Positions 53,134-61,469 are shown, numbered from the stretch's first letter. The stretch is DNA of 64,000 bases from Bacteroidales bacterium (GCA_015060405.1 SUYN01000013.1:1-64000), one strand, 5' to 3'. Numbers and translations: made by a program. Notes: generated by a model not told the origin, from the letters alone.

Positions 53134-53880
53134 ATGGAAATGCTGACTGGTAAAGTAGCTCTCGTCACAGGTGCCACAAGAGGCATAGGACGGGCAATCG
53201 CATTGAAGTTCGCGTCAGAAGGAGCTGATGTAGCCTTTACATACAGGTCACAGCATGAAGCTGCGGACAGTCTTGTAAAGGAGATAGAGGCCCTGGGAAG
53301 AAAGTCCAGGGGATTTTCTGCTGACGCCGCAGATTTTGATAGCGCACACGAGGTCGTGGCGCAGGTGCACAAGGAGTTCGGACGCATCGACATCCTTGTC
53401 AACAACGCCGGCATCACGAAGGACGGTCTGATGATGAGGATGGATGAGGCCCAGTGGGACAGCGTGATAGACACGAACCTGAAGTCCGCCTTCAACTTCA
53501 CCCACGCCTGCACACCGGTCATGGCGCGCCAGAGAGGCGGAAGCATAATAAACATGTCATCCGTGGTTGGACTTTCAGGCAATGCAGGACAGTGCAACTA
53601 CTCGGCTTCCAAGGCAGGACTCGTGGGACTGGCCAAGTCCATAGCCAAAGAGATGGGATCACGAGGCATCAGGGCAAACTGCATAGCACCGGGATTCATC
53701 GCCACAGACATGACGGGGACACTGCCTGAAGACGTCCGCAAGGAATGGGAGAAGCAGATCCCGCTCCGAAGAGGCGGCAGACCGGAAGATGTAGCCAACG
53801 TGGCTCTCTTCCTTGCCAGCGACATGTCGGCCTATGTCACAGGACAGGTGATCAACTGCTGCGGCGGAATGAACTGTTAA
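53134..53880 (+). CDS. fabG: 3-oxoacyl-[acyl-carrier-protein] reductase
   Basis: A 248-residue short-chain dehydrogenase that reduces 3-oxoacyl-ACP in fatty acid elongation. The cofactor motif is LVTGATRGIGRAIA, with NNAGI, the catalytic Ser in SSVVGLSGN and YSASKAG (Tyr and Lys). The C-terminal CCGGM is typical. Monocistronic, with an unusual repeat-containing promoter region and a terminator after it. Confidence 0.93.
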   Translation: MEMLTGKVALVTGATRGIGRAIALKFASEGADVAFTYRSQHEAADSLVKEIEALGRKSRGFSADAADFDSAHEVVAQVHKEFGRIDILVNNAGITKDGLMMRMDEAQWDSVIDTNLKSAFNFTHACTPVMARQRGGSIINMSSVVGLSGNAGQCNYSASKAGLVGLAKSIAKEMGSRGIRANCIAPGFIATDMTGTLPEDVRKEWEKQIPLRRGGRPEDVANVALFLASDMSAYVTGQVINCCGGMNC

Positions 53881-53925
53881 TTGAAACACACACATCGTAT
53901 TTGCATAAAACCTAAATCTAGGCAT

Positions 53926-53952
53926 CGGCGGGTCGGATTCTACGGCTCGCCG
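53926..53952 (+). terminator. terminator of fabG
   Basis: CGGCGGGTCG pairs with CGGCTCGCCG (10 bp, two G-U) around a 7-base loop, followed by TTGTATTTTTTC. Confidence 0.75.
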
Positions 53953-54049
53953 TTGTATTTTTTCTCTTTTTTTAAAAGATTGCTTTTTCTTTAACATCGT
54001 TTTTCTCTTTTTTAAACATCGTCCGGAATATATGTGCTTTCTTTCCGGA

Positions 54050-54964
54050 ATGAAAGAACTGGTACTTACGTCAATCGCCGCTGCAGCAGACTTCCTGTTG
54101 CCACGCATCTGCCTGGTCTGCGAATGCAGGCTGAACATCCGGGAAAGGCATCTCTGTCTGGAATGTCTGACGAAGATGCCGCTGACATATTTCTGGCAAC
54201 AGACCCGCAACCCGATGGCCGACCGCTTCAACGATCTGATGCAGCAGAGCATCGGCGAGAGAAAGGAAAGGTATGCATATGCAGCCGCACTCTTCATATT
54301 CCGGCAGGATGCCCCCTACAGGAAGATAACATATCAGATAAAGTATCACGGCGACATCGCTGCTGGAAGACATTTCGGAAAGATGCTTGGAGAAAGGCTG
54401 GCCGGATGTGCTCATTTCAGCGATGTCGACCTCATCATCCCTGTCCCCCTGCACTGGTCCCGCAGACTGAAACGAGGCTACAATCAGGCGGAAGCCATCG
54501 CGGAAGGACTGGCCTCAGCCATGGGAGTGCCCGTAAGGACAGACCTGCTGGTCCGCAAGAGAAAGACAGCCACCCAGACCAGACTCAGCCTGGAAGAAAA
54601 GGCCACGAATGTCAAGGGAGCCTTTGAGGTCGCAGCGAAGAAAGTGCAGTCTCTGATGCAGGTCGGGACAGCGATGGGGCCGGGAGCGGGAGTCGGAACG
54701 GGAGTCGGGGTCGGAACAGGAGTCGGGGTCGGAACGGGAGTCGGGGTCGGAACGGGGGCTGGGGTCGGAACGGGGGCTGGGATTGGAGCAAGGGCTGGTG
54801 CGAGGGCTGGTGCGAGGGGCGGTGCGCCGGCCCACGTGCTGCTTGTAGATGATGTCTTCACCACCGGTTCTACTTTGATGGCCTGCTTTACAGCTCTGCG
54901 GACGGTCTTCCCGCCCGACGTTAGGATCAGCGTCGCGACTCTGGGGTTTGTGGGAGGGGGCTAA
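54050..54964 (+). CDS. ComF-family phosphoribosyltransferase with Gly-rich repeat insertion
   Basis: A 304-residue protein (310 if the ATG at 54032 is used). The N-terminal Cys pairs in CLVCECRL and HLCLECL form the ComF zinc motif, DLIIPVPLHWSRRLKRGYNQA is the family core, and VLLVDDVFTTGST is the PRPP-binding loop. ComF proteins act in natural competence or DNA processing. Between core and loop lies a tract of about 52 residues (54677-54832), mostly GVGVGT hexapeptides then RAGA-like units, absent from other family members. It is in frame, so the protein may still be made. PRPP-domain activity with this insertion is uncertain. Confidence 0.82.
   Translation: MKELVLTSIAAAADFLLPRICLVCECRLNIRERHLCLECLTKMPLTYFWQQTRNPMADRFNDLMQQSIGERKERYAYAAALFIFRQDAPYRKITYQIKYHGDIAAGRHFGKMLGERLAGCAHFSDVDLIIPVPLHWSRRLKRGYNQAEAIAEGLASAMGVPVRTDLLVRKRKTATQTRLSLEEKATNVKGAFEVAAKKVQSLMQVGTAMGPGAGVGTGVGVGTGVGVGTGVGVGTGAGVGTGAGIGARAGARAGARGGAPAHVLLVDDVFTTGSTLMACFTALRTVFPPDVRISVATLGFVGGG
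54701..54825. repeat. 18-bp and 12-bp coding tandem repeats in comF
   Basis: Five 18-bp units (starts 54701, 54719, 54737, 54755, 54773) of ggagtcggggtcggaacg type, the last two drifted, are followed by 12-bp units agggctggtgcg (54791, 54803, and a variant at 54815). All multiples of three, so unit gain or loss changes length without a frameshift. Confidence 0.92.
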
Positions 54965-54973
54965 ACCAAATAG

Positions 54974-55200
54974 TGTGCCGAGATTTGGCTCGGGGCACAA
55001 AGCAGGCTGCGCGAGCCCTTCGGCTGAGCTCGCACAACTTGCTTTGAACGGCTGGCCGACGTATTTGCCAGCCGCGTTGCCTCTCTGACTAAGTCTCCGG
55101 TCTCGCAATCGTGAACTGGCCAAGAAAGGGCGGGATTTTATGGCCGCTGAAGATCGAAGGTAGCTTGCGGCCAGGAAAAGGGCCATTATTCTGGCCAACG
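54974..55200. repeat. cluster of palindromes upstream of the RAYT-like gene
   Basis: Four inverted repeats in 230 bp: 54974-54999 (TGTG+CCGAG), 54998-55046 (CAAAGCA outer, GCGAGC inner), 55050-55073 (GGCTGGC / GCCAGCC, perfect) and 55141-55173 (TGGCCGC / GCGGCCA, perfect). TGGCC recurs five times between 55117 and 55195. No coding frame is credible here. The arrangement suits REP-like elements served by the neighbouring HUH protein. Confidence 0.65.
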
Positions 55201-55220
55201 TGAATTAAATATAAGTATTT

Positions 55221-56153
55221 ATGAAGAAAGATTTTAGTGCTCTGAGTTTTTCGGAGAAAGAGAGAGTTTGCGAAAGTATATTTATCAGCCATGGCCCTTA
55301 TTGGCATATCTATACAGACGGAACGAAGATGCAGAACATCTTCTGCAGTGAAGAGGACTTTTTAGCAGGAATGTGGTGCCTTGCTTCAGCACTGCACCTG
55401 TGCAAATCTGTGCGAGCTCTCACTTTTGAATTGATGTGCAATCACATCCATCTTATCTTGGCCGGGCAACGGGAGGAATGCATTAAAGCATTTGATCTGT
55501 TTGCAGCAAGACTCAGACAGGCGTTCCCAAAGAGGCAACGTGCCACTGACTGGAGCAAGTTTAAAATGGAGATTCTGCCTATTGAAAGCCTCCAGGCACT
55601 GCGCAATGAAATCATATATGTCAACCGCAATGCCTTTGTCGCCAATCCGGCATACACACCGGACTCCTACCCTTGGGGAGGTGGTTGTGCATATTTCTGT
55701 CCTTGGTTGAGACACCTGTCCACAACGCCGTTAGAGGAATTGCCGATCCTGACCCAACGGGCCTTGCTCCACACAAAGAAAATCGCGCCACTCGCGGATT
55801 TAAAAATAATCGGTTCAATGCCCTTCATCCCGTCATTCTGCGACATCAGTCTTGGAGAAAGCATCTTCAGGGACGCCAGAAGCTACTTCAACTCACTTAC
55901 CCGCAACGCCGAAGCATTCAGCCAGATAGCATCCCGACTCAAAGACTCGGTCTTCCTCACCGACGAGGAGCTCTACTCAGTAATATGCTCGCACATCAGT
56001 AAAGAGTACTCAGTCAAGACTCCATCACAGCTCAGCGCACAACAAAAGATCGACACCGCCCGCCACATGCACTTTGGCTACAACGCCACCAACCAGCAGC
56101 TCAGAAGGATGCTCCGGCTGGCCCCGTCAATCCTGGAGGAAATGTTTCCATAA
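55221..56153 (+). CDS. RAYT-like HUH transposase (Y1_Tnp fold)
   Basis: A 310-residue protein of the IS200-like Y1 group, REP-associated (RAYT) branch. The HUH metal motif is HIH at residues 75-77 (in LMCNHIHLIL) and the candidate catalytic Tyr is Tyr133 in EIIYVNRNAFVANP, with the later SYPWGG also typical. The C-terminal half is long, as in Bacteroidota members. Such proteins are single-copy chromosomal genes that cut and copy nearby REP palindromes, and here palindromes sit just upstream. No flanking IS ends are visible. Confidence 0.8.
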   Translation: MKKDFSALSFSEKERVCESIFISHGPYWHIYTDGTKMQNIFCSEEDFLAGMWCLASALHLCKSVRALTFELMCNHIHLILAGQREECIKAFDLFAARLRQAFPKRQRATDWSKFKMEILPIESLQALRNEIIYVNRNAFVANPAYTPDSYPWGGGCAYFCPWLRHLSTTPLEELPILTQRALLHTKKIAPLADLKIIGSMPFIPSFCDISLGESIFRDARSYFNSLTRNAEAFSQIASRLKDSVFLTDEELYSVICSHISKEYSVKTPSQLSAQQKIDTARHMHFGYNATNQQLRRMLRLAPSILEEMFP

Positions 56154-56626
56154 GCTTAAGCAACTCCTGCCGAGATGCTTCAATCATCCGCGACATGAAA
56201 TCGGCGAAGTCCGGCCTTCTATCCGAACCCGCGGCAGGATATGGCAGGAAATAGACTTTCATATTACTGCCATATCGAGGAGGAATCACCTCATCGATTT
56301 CATGTAAGCTGTGATGACTGATGCTATCTTCAACAATCTCCGGCAGTTCGGGCGGAGGTCTATTTAAGGACGATCTTGTCCTTCGGAACGAAGTAGTATC
56401 TTACGACATCTCGGGCGACCTGATGGTCTGCAGCTATGACCTTGTCTGCCCTCTTCAGAGCAAGACGCAGACGATGATGTCTGTAATGAAGCCTGAGCCA
56501 TCCATAACGGTGGTTCCTGTCGCTAATGAAACTGAGGTCTCCGACCTCCACGATCCTCTTTCCGGACTTCTTGTCCCTGTATTTCTTCATAGCTACAAAT
56601 TTAACCAATGTATCATTATCCGGCAA
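56101..56626 (-). pseudogene. decayed glycosyltransferase fragment
   Basis: On the minus strand, 56626-56360 encodes 88 residues ending KRADKVIAADHQVARDVVRYYFVPKDKIVLK, a pattern typical of family 1 glycosyltransferases (the stretch linking the two Rossmann domains). Its N-terminal domain is missing and a TAG follows at once. After a one-base frame change the next about 90 codons are open (through DSISHHSLHEIDEVIPPRYG and MKVYFLPYPAAG) to 56101, overlapping the RAYT gene end. I read it as a truncated, frameshifted remnant; the downstream part has no clear family. Confidence 0.5.
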
Positions 56627-56666
56627 GAAATCAAAAAAGTTTCTGACTATTCCCGATTTTTACATT

Positions 56667-56674
56667 ATCTTTGC
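56667..56674 (+). promoter_or_regulatory. promoter -7 element for tRNA-Leu
   Basis: TATCTTTG, exact match, 13 bases before the tRNA 5' end. Confidence 0.65.
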
Positions 56675-56687
56675 GTCTGCATCATCG

Positions 56688-57049
56688 CTCTGGTGGTGGA
56701 ATAGGTAGACACGCGGGACTTTATCGGCAGAAGGAACTGCCTTACAGAGTGCCTCAAAGGAAACTTTGAGAGTAGAACTCCCCTAACAAACGGAAACCTC
56801 GCCTGCAGAAATGCAGGCTTTGGCGACGGCTCACTAAATTCAGCTCAGGCTGATAAATGGCGTAGAGACTATACAGGGAGGGCCTAAACGCAAAGGCAAA
56901 TGTGAACGCATAGCCAGCGCACGGTCAAGAAATAGTCCAGACTACAACGGCTTAGCATTAAAGATGAAGCCGGCTTGTGTAAAAGCAAGAGTAGCAAGAA
57001 AATCCCGTGGACAGAAATGTCCGTACGGGTTCGATTCCCGTCCGGAGCA
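56688..57049 (+). tRNA. tRNA-Leu(UAA) interrupted by a group I intron
   Basis: The 5' exon (56688-56722) has acceptor GCTCTGG, D-arm GTG/CAC with AATAGGTAGA, anticodon stem CGGGA and loop C-T-T. The 3' exon (56999-57049) begins AAAA, then TCCCG, the long variable arm GGACA-GAAA-TGTCC, T-arm ACGGG-TTCGATT-CCCGT, acceptor CCGGAGC and discriminator A. Joined, the loop reads CUUAAAA with anticodon UAA. The mature RNA is 86 nt, class II as expected for Leu, and CCA is not encoded. Interruption falls between U34 and A35. Confidence 0.95.
56723..56998 (+). ncRNA. group I self-splicing intron in tRNA-Leu
   Basis: A 276-nt intron ending in G (56998), as group I introns do. P2 is CTCAAAG/CTTTGAG (about 56754-56770), P3 CTCCC/GGGAG (56778-56782 with 56876-56880), a P5-type hairpin GCCTGCA-GAAA-TGCAGGC (56801-56818), and P7 GACTAT/ATAGTC (56867-56872 with 56932-56937). 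The R element is recognisable in GTAGAGACTATACAGGG and S in AAGAAATAGTCC. No frame for an endonuclease fits inside it. Size and site match the cyanobacterial tRNA-Leu introns (subgroup IC3). The 5' exon CUU could pair with GAGU at 56748 for P1. Confidence 0.92.
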
Positions 57050-57055
57050 CGCAAG

Positions 57056-57088
57056 CCCCTCTTGGAAGAAATTCCCGGAGGGGTTTTT
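57056..57088 (+). terminator. terminator after tRNA-Leu
   Basis: CCCCTC pairs with GAGGGG, with an inner GGAA/TTCC stem, followed by TTTTT. Confidence 0.85.
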
Positions 57089-57145
57089 GTATTGGGCAGC
57101 AGAATGGCACAAACGACAACCATCTTTGCATAAAAGATTAAGGTT

Positions 57146-57631
57146 ATGAGGAAGAAGAGGTCAAAAGAAGAATTCGAGAAAGCTATTCAACAATCGCATA
57201 GCATAGCAGAGACGTGCAGACATCTGGGAATCAAGCCATCCGGTGGTAACTATCGCATAGTGCATAATGCCATAAAAAAATACTCTTTAGACATCAATCA
57301 TTTCACAGGACAAGGGTGGAACACCGGACTTAAGTTCAAACCATTCGAAGAAAAACCGATTGACAAGATTCTCGTTGCAGACTCATCTTTTCAGTCATTC
57401 AAGCTTAAAAGAAGACTACTGCAAGAAGGACTAAAGAAGCATATCTGCGAACAATGTGGCCTTATTGGATGGCAAGGCAAGCCCATACCGCTTGAACTGC
57501 ATCATATAAATGGCAATAATAGGGATAACAGGATAGAAAATCTGGTACTCCTCTGCCCAAATTGCCACGCACTTACTGAAAGTTACCGTGGCAGAAACAA
57601 GAGGAACGGAAGAGGGAGTCTTCCGAAGTAG
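57146..57631 (+). CDS. HNH endonuclease
   Basis: A 161-residue nuclease. An N-terminal helix-turn-helix-like part (SIAETCRHLGIKPSGGNYRIVHNAI) precedes the HNH domain (about residues 95-150): CEQCGLIGWQGKPIPLELHHINGNNRDNRIENLVLLCPNCH, with two CxxC zinc pairs. This family is common in phage and mobile DNA as a free-standing homing-type or defence nuclease. It starts 96 bases after the intron-bearing tRNA-Leu, so an association with that intron or site is plausible but unproven. Base composition is AT-richer than the chromosome to the left. Confidence 0.88.
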   Translation: MRKKRSKEEFEKAIQQSHSIAETCRHLGIKPSGGNYRIVHNAIKKYSLDINHFTGQGWNTGLKFKPFEEKPIDKILVADSSFQSFKLKRRLLQEGLKKHICEQCGLIGWQGKPIPLELHHINGNNRDNRIENLVLLCPNCHALTESYRGRNKRNGRGSLPK

Positions 57632-58100
57632 CATTGAAGATGAGAATCACTTGTAATTCCAGTTGGAGTATCTGTTTGGAGAGGCAAATGGAAAAAAGTT
57701 CACTTCTTTTCTTATCCTACGATGCAATGCCCCTGTGAGTGTCGTCCGTTTATAAAAACTTTTTCTTAAATTTGTAGGGTCATGCGGTTTTTGCCGTCTG
57801 ATATTACATATTTGTGAAAGTGTTTTTCGCAAGTCCTTTATCGAAAATGTGGAAGTTTTCTAATTGGAAGGATGGCACGGAACAACACTCACTTCGTATA
57901 GATACCTGTGGCAGGTCGCGTTCTGCGTACCCGTACCCCATATCTATCCGAGTGTGGGGTATTGTGTCGTTTATTTCCAATGAGGTCTTTCCACAACCTT
58001 CGATAAGATAAACGAAAGTCAGCTCCACGCTTTTTTTATGTCTTGTTGAAACGGAAATTAACCGCGGAGTAGCCCTGGCCGCAGATCTTTTGGGCTGCCT
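57632..58100. other. 470-bp region without a supported gene
   Basis: It holds a TAAATTTG promoter-like element (57767-57774), a short hairpin ACCTG-TGG-CAGGT (about 57911-57923) and ACCCCA...TGGGGT near 57935-57960. A frame at 57814-58011 (65 codons) and one of 105 codons on the other strand (57804-58121) are open, but neither has a family I know. It may be a structured RNA or a conserved upstream element of the methylase cassette. Confidence 0.35.
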
Positions 58101-58792
58101 ATGGCGGTTAATGAGGAGCATAAGTCTCAGATTAAATCTAAAGAGAGGGTTTCTGAAAGGGGCGAGGTCTTTACGGCAGAGCGTGAGGTGAATGCGATGC
58201 TGGACCTCGTGGCCAATGAGTGTCTTCGTCCTGATTCCCGATTCCTTGAGCCTGCATGTGGTGACGGGAACTTTCTTTCTGCTATTCTAAAGCGTAAACT
58301 CGCTGAACTCCGAAGAAAATACAAGAAGAGCAATCGTGACTATGAGAAGCAATCGTAGCCATTGGAAGTCTGTATGGCGTGGACATTATGAATGATAATG
58401 TGCTGGCTTGTCGGGAACGCTTGTTTTCTATCTGGGATGAGGAATATACTGCTCATTGCAAGGGTGATGCTTCTGATGAGGTGCGAGAGGCTGCCCGTTT
58501 TATCATCGGGAGAAATATCATTAATGGAAACGCATTGACTTTGATGTGCGTGGATGAAGAGGGCAAGGACACTTCTGCCCCGATAGTATTTTCTGAGTGG
58601 ACGCTAATCAGCGGAACTCAAATGCAGAGGTCTGACTATACGATGTCTGACCTTCTTACATATAACGATAACAGTGTAGAGGATGGTATGGGAAATCTCT
58701 TTGCACTTACCGAGGACGAGAAAGAGGAGGGTGGAATTTTCCTGAGAAGATACATTACTCACTATAAAAAAGTGCAAGATTATGGAGACTAG
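58101..58792 (+). pseudogene. small adenine-methylase subunit, frameshifted
   Basis: Read in one frame, 58101-58358 gives 85 residues with GEVFTAEREVNAMLDLVANE and the SAM motif FLEPACGDGNFLSAILKRKL, then stops at TAG (58356). From 58355 the next frame continues the same protein (VAIGSLYGVDIMNDNVLACRERLFSIWDEEY...) to 58792. A missing base near 58353-58356 explains the break; there is no slippery heptamer for programmed shifting. The restored protein would be about 229 residues with motif I but no NPPY. It is the first gene of the cassette and overlaps the next methylase by 11 bases. A sequencing error is possible. Confidence 0.75.
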
Positions 58793-60371
58793 TTTATTCA
58801 ACAACGTCTATAATCCTGACGTTCTTTCATGTATTGCCAATCTGAGCAATGATGAGGTTTTCACTCCTCCTGAATTGGTAAACAAGATTATCGATATGCT
58901 CCCGCAGGAGTTGTTTGAGAATCCTGACACCACTTTCCTCGACCCTTGTTGCAAGAGCGGTGTATTCTTACGTGAGATAGCGAAGAGGTTGATTAAAGGG
59001 CTTGAACATCAGATTCCTGACCTGGAAAAACGCATAGAACATATATTCTCTAAGCAGATTTTCGGCATTGCAATCACCGAACTCACAAGTCTGCTTTCGC
59101 GTAGAAGTGTCTATTGCAGTAAATATCCAAGTAGCGAATGGTCTGCATATCAATTCCCAGAAGATAAACCACAGGGAAACATTATCTATCAGCGCATTAA
59201 GCATACTTGGAAAGACGGCAAGTGCATTTATTGCGGAGCATCTCAAAATACATATGATCGTGGAGCAGAACTGGAAACTCACGCGTATCAATTTATTCAC
59301 AACTTAGACGTAAAGAGAGTATTCAAAATGAAATTTGATGTGATTATTGGAAATCCACCGTATCAAATGACCTTTGGAATAGAAGGGGGCAATAGTGCAA
59401 ACGCTAAATCTATTTACAACTTATTCATCGAGAATGCGATAAAATTAAATCCCCGATACCTATGTATGATTACTCCAAGCAGATGGATGACTAAAACTGC
59501 ACAAGGGATTCCAGATGCATGGGTAGATTCTATGCTTGTTCAAAACAAGTTTAGAGTTATTCATGACTTTGAAAACGCATCAGAGTGTTTCCCTGGAGTT
59601 GAGATTAAGGGAGGAGTGAATTATTTTTTATGGGATAGGGATTATCAAGGTAAATGCAATTATTATTTTCACCAAGCACAAACCAATTGCATTATCGAAC
59701 GGTATGATTACTTGGATTCAAAAGGTGCCGGAGTAGTTGTTCGTGATCCACAGGCGTATTCTATTTTGGAAAAAATAGGTAAGGTAGAAGGTCATTATTT
59801 TTCTAATCCTGACAATAACTTTTCTGGATTAGTAAGTGCAAAACACTTTTTTGATGATAGTACACTTTTGACATCAAACTGGAAGGGGTACAAGGACAAT
59901 AAATCTACTGAATACTCAATAAAGTATTACTTGAATATAAATCGCGAACGTACGTTCAGATGGATTAGCAATAGCCAACTTCCTAAAAATAAAAGGACCA
60001 AGGATTTACATAAAGTGTATATTCCAGCAGCTGGCGGAAGTGGATATGATGATATAATTCTAGGAAAGCCTTTCTATGGAGAGCCTAATAGCGTTTGTTC
60101 GCAAACGTTTCTTGTCATTGGATACGACCCAGTAAAGCACAATCTATCAGAAGAAGAATGCCAGAACATCATCAAGTATATTCAAACAAGGTTCTTCAGA
60201 TATTTGGTAAGTATCAAAAAGAAGACCCAGAATGGTCCTCGTGGTGTTTATCAATTTGTTCCTCTTCAGGATTTCTCAAGATCTTGGACCGATGAAAAAC
60301 TATACGCAAAATACGGCTTAGATGATAAAGAAATTGCTTTCATTGAGTCAATGATTCGACCAATAGACTAG
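58782..60371 (+). CDS. Eco57I-type adenine-specific DNA methyltransferase
   Basis: A 529-residue N6-adenine methyltransferase of a restriction-modification system. SAM motif I is FLDPCCKSGVFL (Asp54-Gly60) and the catalytic motif is NPPY at 191-194. A four-Cys-like element, CIYCGASQNTYDRGAE, lies between. The C-terminal half (about 300-520) is the target recognition region. It marks the host's own DNA so that the partner nuclease ignores it. The genes around are AT-rich and cotranscribed: SIR2-like gene 42 bases on. Confidence 0.88.
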   Translation: METSLFNNVYNPDVLSCIANLSNDEVFTPPELVNKIIDMLPQELFENPDTTFLDPCCKSGVFLREIAKRLIKGLEHQIPDLEKRIEHIFSKQIFGIAITELTSLLSRRSVYCSKYPSSEWSAYQFPEDKPQGNIIYQRIKHTWKDGKCIYCGASQNTYDRGAELETHAYQFIHNLDVKRVFKMKFDVIIGNPPYQMTFGIEGGNSANAKSIYNLFIENAIKLNPRYLCMITPSRWMTKTAQGIPDAWVDSMLVQNKFRVIHDFENASECFPGVEIKGGVNYFLWDRDYQGKCNYYFHQAQTNCIIERYDYLDSKGAGVVVRDPQAYSILEKIGKVEGHYFSNPDNNFSGLVSAKHFFDDSTLLTSNWKGYKDNKSTEYSIKYYLNINRERTFRWISNSQLPKNKRTKDLHKVYIPAAGGSGYDDIILGKPFYGEPNSVCSQTFLVIGYDPVKHNLSEEECQNIIKYIQTRFFRYLVSIKKKTQNGPRGVYQFVPLQDFSRSWTDEKLYAKYGLDDKEIAFIESMIRPID

Positions 60372-60413
60372 TTCTAATCACTACATATCAATATTCAGTA
60401 AATATAAACAGCT

Positions 60414-61463
60414 ATGAGTAGTATTATAGAGAAGGCCATAGTTAATTTCCCGAATAGACCTCACCTGGTTATTCTCGGTGCTGGAGCAAGCAAGGATGCG
60501 ATGCCCGATGGTGATGTAAGAGGCAAGCAACTTCCTGTCATGAAGGAATTCATAAGCACAATGGGGATAACTGAGTATGTCAGAAGAATAGATGGTGTGC
60601 CAAAGACTGACGATATTGAAGAAGTATATTCATGGCTGTCAGAATCAGGGAGACATCAGGACGAGTTATTTGTAATTGAAAATGTAATCAGAGATTACTT
60701 TGCAGATATTGAGCTTCCATCAACCTTGACAAAATATGATTTGCTCGTATTGTCGCTACGCAAGAAGGATTATATTGCAACATTTAACTGGGATGGAGCA
60801 TTGGTGCAATCATATATGAGGATGAGGCGAATAACAGATGATATGCCACAAATGTTGTTCTTACATGGGAATGTAGAGGTTGGATATTGTCCGGAATGTA
60901 AGACTTATGGACATTATCTTGCAAAATGTCATAAATGTGGAAAACCGTTTGAAGAAGTTCCACTATTATACCCTGTAAGACACAAGAATTATCAAGAAGA
61001 TGGATTCATTAGTGAACAGTGGAAGATTTTGGAGAACGTAGTATCAGAAGCCGCTCTGATTACAATATATGGATATAGTGCGCCTAAAACAGATATTGAG
61101 GCAATAGACATACTCAAACAATCTTTTGCACGATTAGGAACACCCCGCTTTTTTGACACTATAGAAATAATAGAACGTCCGGGATTTAACATCGATGACA
61201 TTAGTGATGCTTGGGTAGATTTGTCTGCAATGGCAAAAGACCATTTAAAAATTAGGACGTCAGTTTTTGATAGTTATATGTTCAGGAATCCTCGCCGTTC
61301 ATTAGATTTTTTATGGAAGAGGCAGATCCGCTCGGTATGGTTTGGTGAATCATCTATAAAATTCACAAAAGAAGATATAGAGGAGGATAATAAATTTGCT
61401 CTGGAAAACAAACTCCTACCGCTATTGAAAAATGAATTGAATGGTAATTTTGATGTACTATAA
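60414..61463 (+). CDS. SIR2-like NAD-binding protein with zinc ribbon
   Basis: A 349-residue protein. Sirtuin-fold marks are the glycine loop VILGAGASKDA (Gly22-Ser26), ATFNWDGA (residues 122-129, the position of the usual TNxD), LFLHGN with His151 at the place of the catalytic histidine, CPEC (159-162) and CHKC (172-175) for zinc, and IYGYSAPKTDIEA. SIR2-like domains in bacterial defence loci often degrade NAD to abort infection; whether this one does is inference from its place between methylase and nuclease. About 100 C-terminal residues beyond the fold are unassigned. Confidence 0.8.
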   Translation: MSSIIEKAIVNFPNRPHLVILGAGASKDAMPDGDVRGKQLPVMKEFISTMGITEYVRRIDGVPKTDDIEEVYSWLSESGRHQDELFVIENVIRDYFADIELPSTLTKYDLLVLSLRKKDYIATFNWDGALVQSYMRMRRITDDMPQMLFLHGNVEVGYCPECKTYGHYLAKCHKCGKPFEEVPLLYPVRHKNYQEDGFISEQWKILENVVSEAALITIYGYSAPKTDIEAIDILKQSFARLGTPRFFDTIEIIERPGFNIDDISDAWVDLSAMAKDHLKIRTSVFDSYMFRNPRRSLDFLWKRQIRSVWFGESSIKFTKEDIEEDNKFALENKLLPLLKNELNGNFDVL

Positions 61464-61469
61464 TTGTTT

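Noticed and set aside
54484..54864. Minus-strand Pro/Thr-rich open frame (PTPAPVPTP type)
   Set aside because: Reverse translation of the same Gly-Val repeat; frames stay open because multiples of 6 bases contain no stop codon.
54515..55198. Minus-strand open frame of 227 codons with Ser/Asp/Arg-Pro repeats
   Set aside because: It is the mirror of the comF tandem repeat and its palindromic downstream DNA; it has no family, promoter or start signal.
56688..57049. tmRNA or another structured RNA instead of a split tRNA
   Set aside because: Both halves form a complete tRNA-Leu cloverleaf and the insert carries group I core elements; no tag-peptide frame is present.
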